Below are positions 63,970 through 64,000 of a stretch of DNA of 64,000 nucleotides, in pieces. A program made the translations under genes and the position numbers. The notes beneath the pieces were generated by a model. It was given only the letters and a program-made list of their open reading frames with translations, did not search any database and was not told the DNA's origin. This stretch comes from Sisyra terminalis (lineage: Eukaryota; Arthropoda; Insecta; Neuroptera; Sisyridae), in contig OY292278.1 in the NCBI GenBank assembly GCA_958496175.1, forward strand, positions 51,150,001 through 51,214,000, written 5' to 3'. Each line of letters opens with the position of its first letter. Within the stretch, counting starts at the first letter, position 1.

Positions 63970-64000
63970 ATGGAAAAACTTATAGGAATTTCTACGTTTC
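63970..64000 (+). CDS. Possible start of a gene cut by the window end
   Basis: An ATG in the context CGACACCATGG opens MEKLIGISTF and runs off the window. The strong start context and the composition change upstream favour a real start. Ten residues are too few to identify the product. Confidence 0.35.
   Translation, partial: MEKLIGISTF

Noticed and set aside
1..64000. CRISPR arrays, bacterial operons, rRNA or tRNA genes
   Set aside because: No regularly spaced direct repeats of that type, no ribosome-binding-site-led gene strings, and no cloverleaf-forming sequence was recognised; the window is clearly eukaryotic. A tRNA scan would be needed to exclude a missed tRNA.

Overview
The window is nuclear DNA from an AT-rich animal, almost certainly an insect. 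The evidence is spliceosomal genes with many introns of about 50-70 bases, single-copy animal housekeeping genes, a secreted lipase, an inactive chymotrypsin-fold protein, and many short DNA-transposon derivatives. I do not name an order or species because nothing here decides it.

Layout. 1-11,064 has no recognisable coding gene, apart from one hAT-type MITE and a possible 5' leader. 11,065-20,683 (+) is an 11-exon secreted lipase with a PLAT domain and an unusual C-terminal extension of about 520 residues; its 5.3-kb first intron holds a hAT transposase relic. 20.7-23.6 kb is repeat-rich. 23,822-24,360 (+) is a 47-residue mitochondrial micropeptide gene of the STMP1 type with two alternative last exons. 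Converging on it is EMC4 (24,625-25,203, -). After a repeat-rich gap come three minus-strand genes: an SLC7 LAT-type amino-acid exchanger (30,036-36,411), the WD40 protein AAMP (38,238-39,504) and the P5A ATPase ATP13A1 (41,153-45,202). 45.2-54 kb is mostly gene-free and holds two local duplications. An SLC5 sodium-coupled transporter (54,098-57,921, +) and a catalytically dead serine protease homologue (58,768-60,121, +) follow. A further plus-strand reading frame may begin at 63,970.

The genes are not an operon-like unit. EMC4 inserts membrane proteins into the ER and ATP13A1 removes misinserted ones, so two ER membrane quality factors lie 16 kb apart, probably by chance.

Repeat families recognised by eye: (a) a foldback element of about 1 kb with arms of about 450 bases, in five copies, two of them back to back in one SLC7 intron; (b) a MITE of about 155 bp with 9-bp target duplications, three copies, one filling most of an ATP13A1 intron and another with its empty site preserved in a neighbouring duplicate; (c) hAT remains; (d) a dispersed hairpin of about 40 bp with GGCAAC/GTTGCC arms; (e) two inverted elements carrying a hammerhead-like core motif. 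The most interesting gene-level observation is the pair of equal-length, oppositely charged alternative C-termini of the STMP1-like micropeptide. Exon joins were worked out by hand from GT/AG sites and reading-frame continuity.
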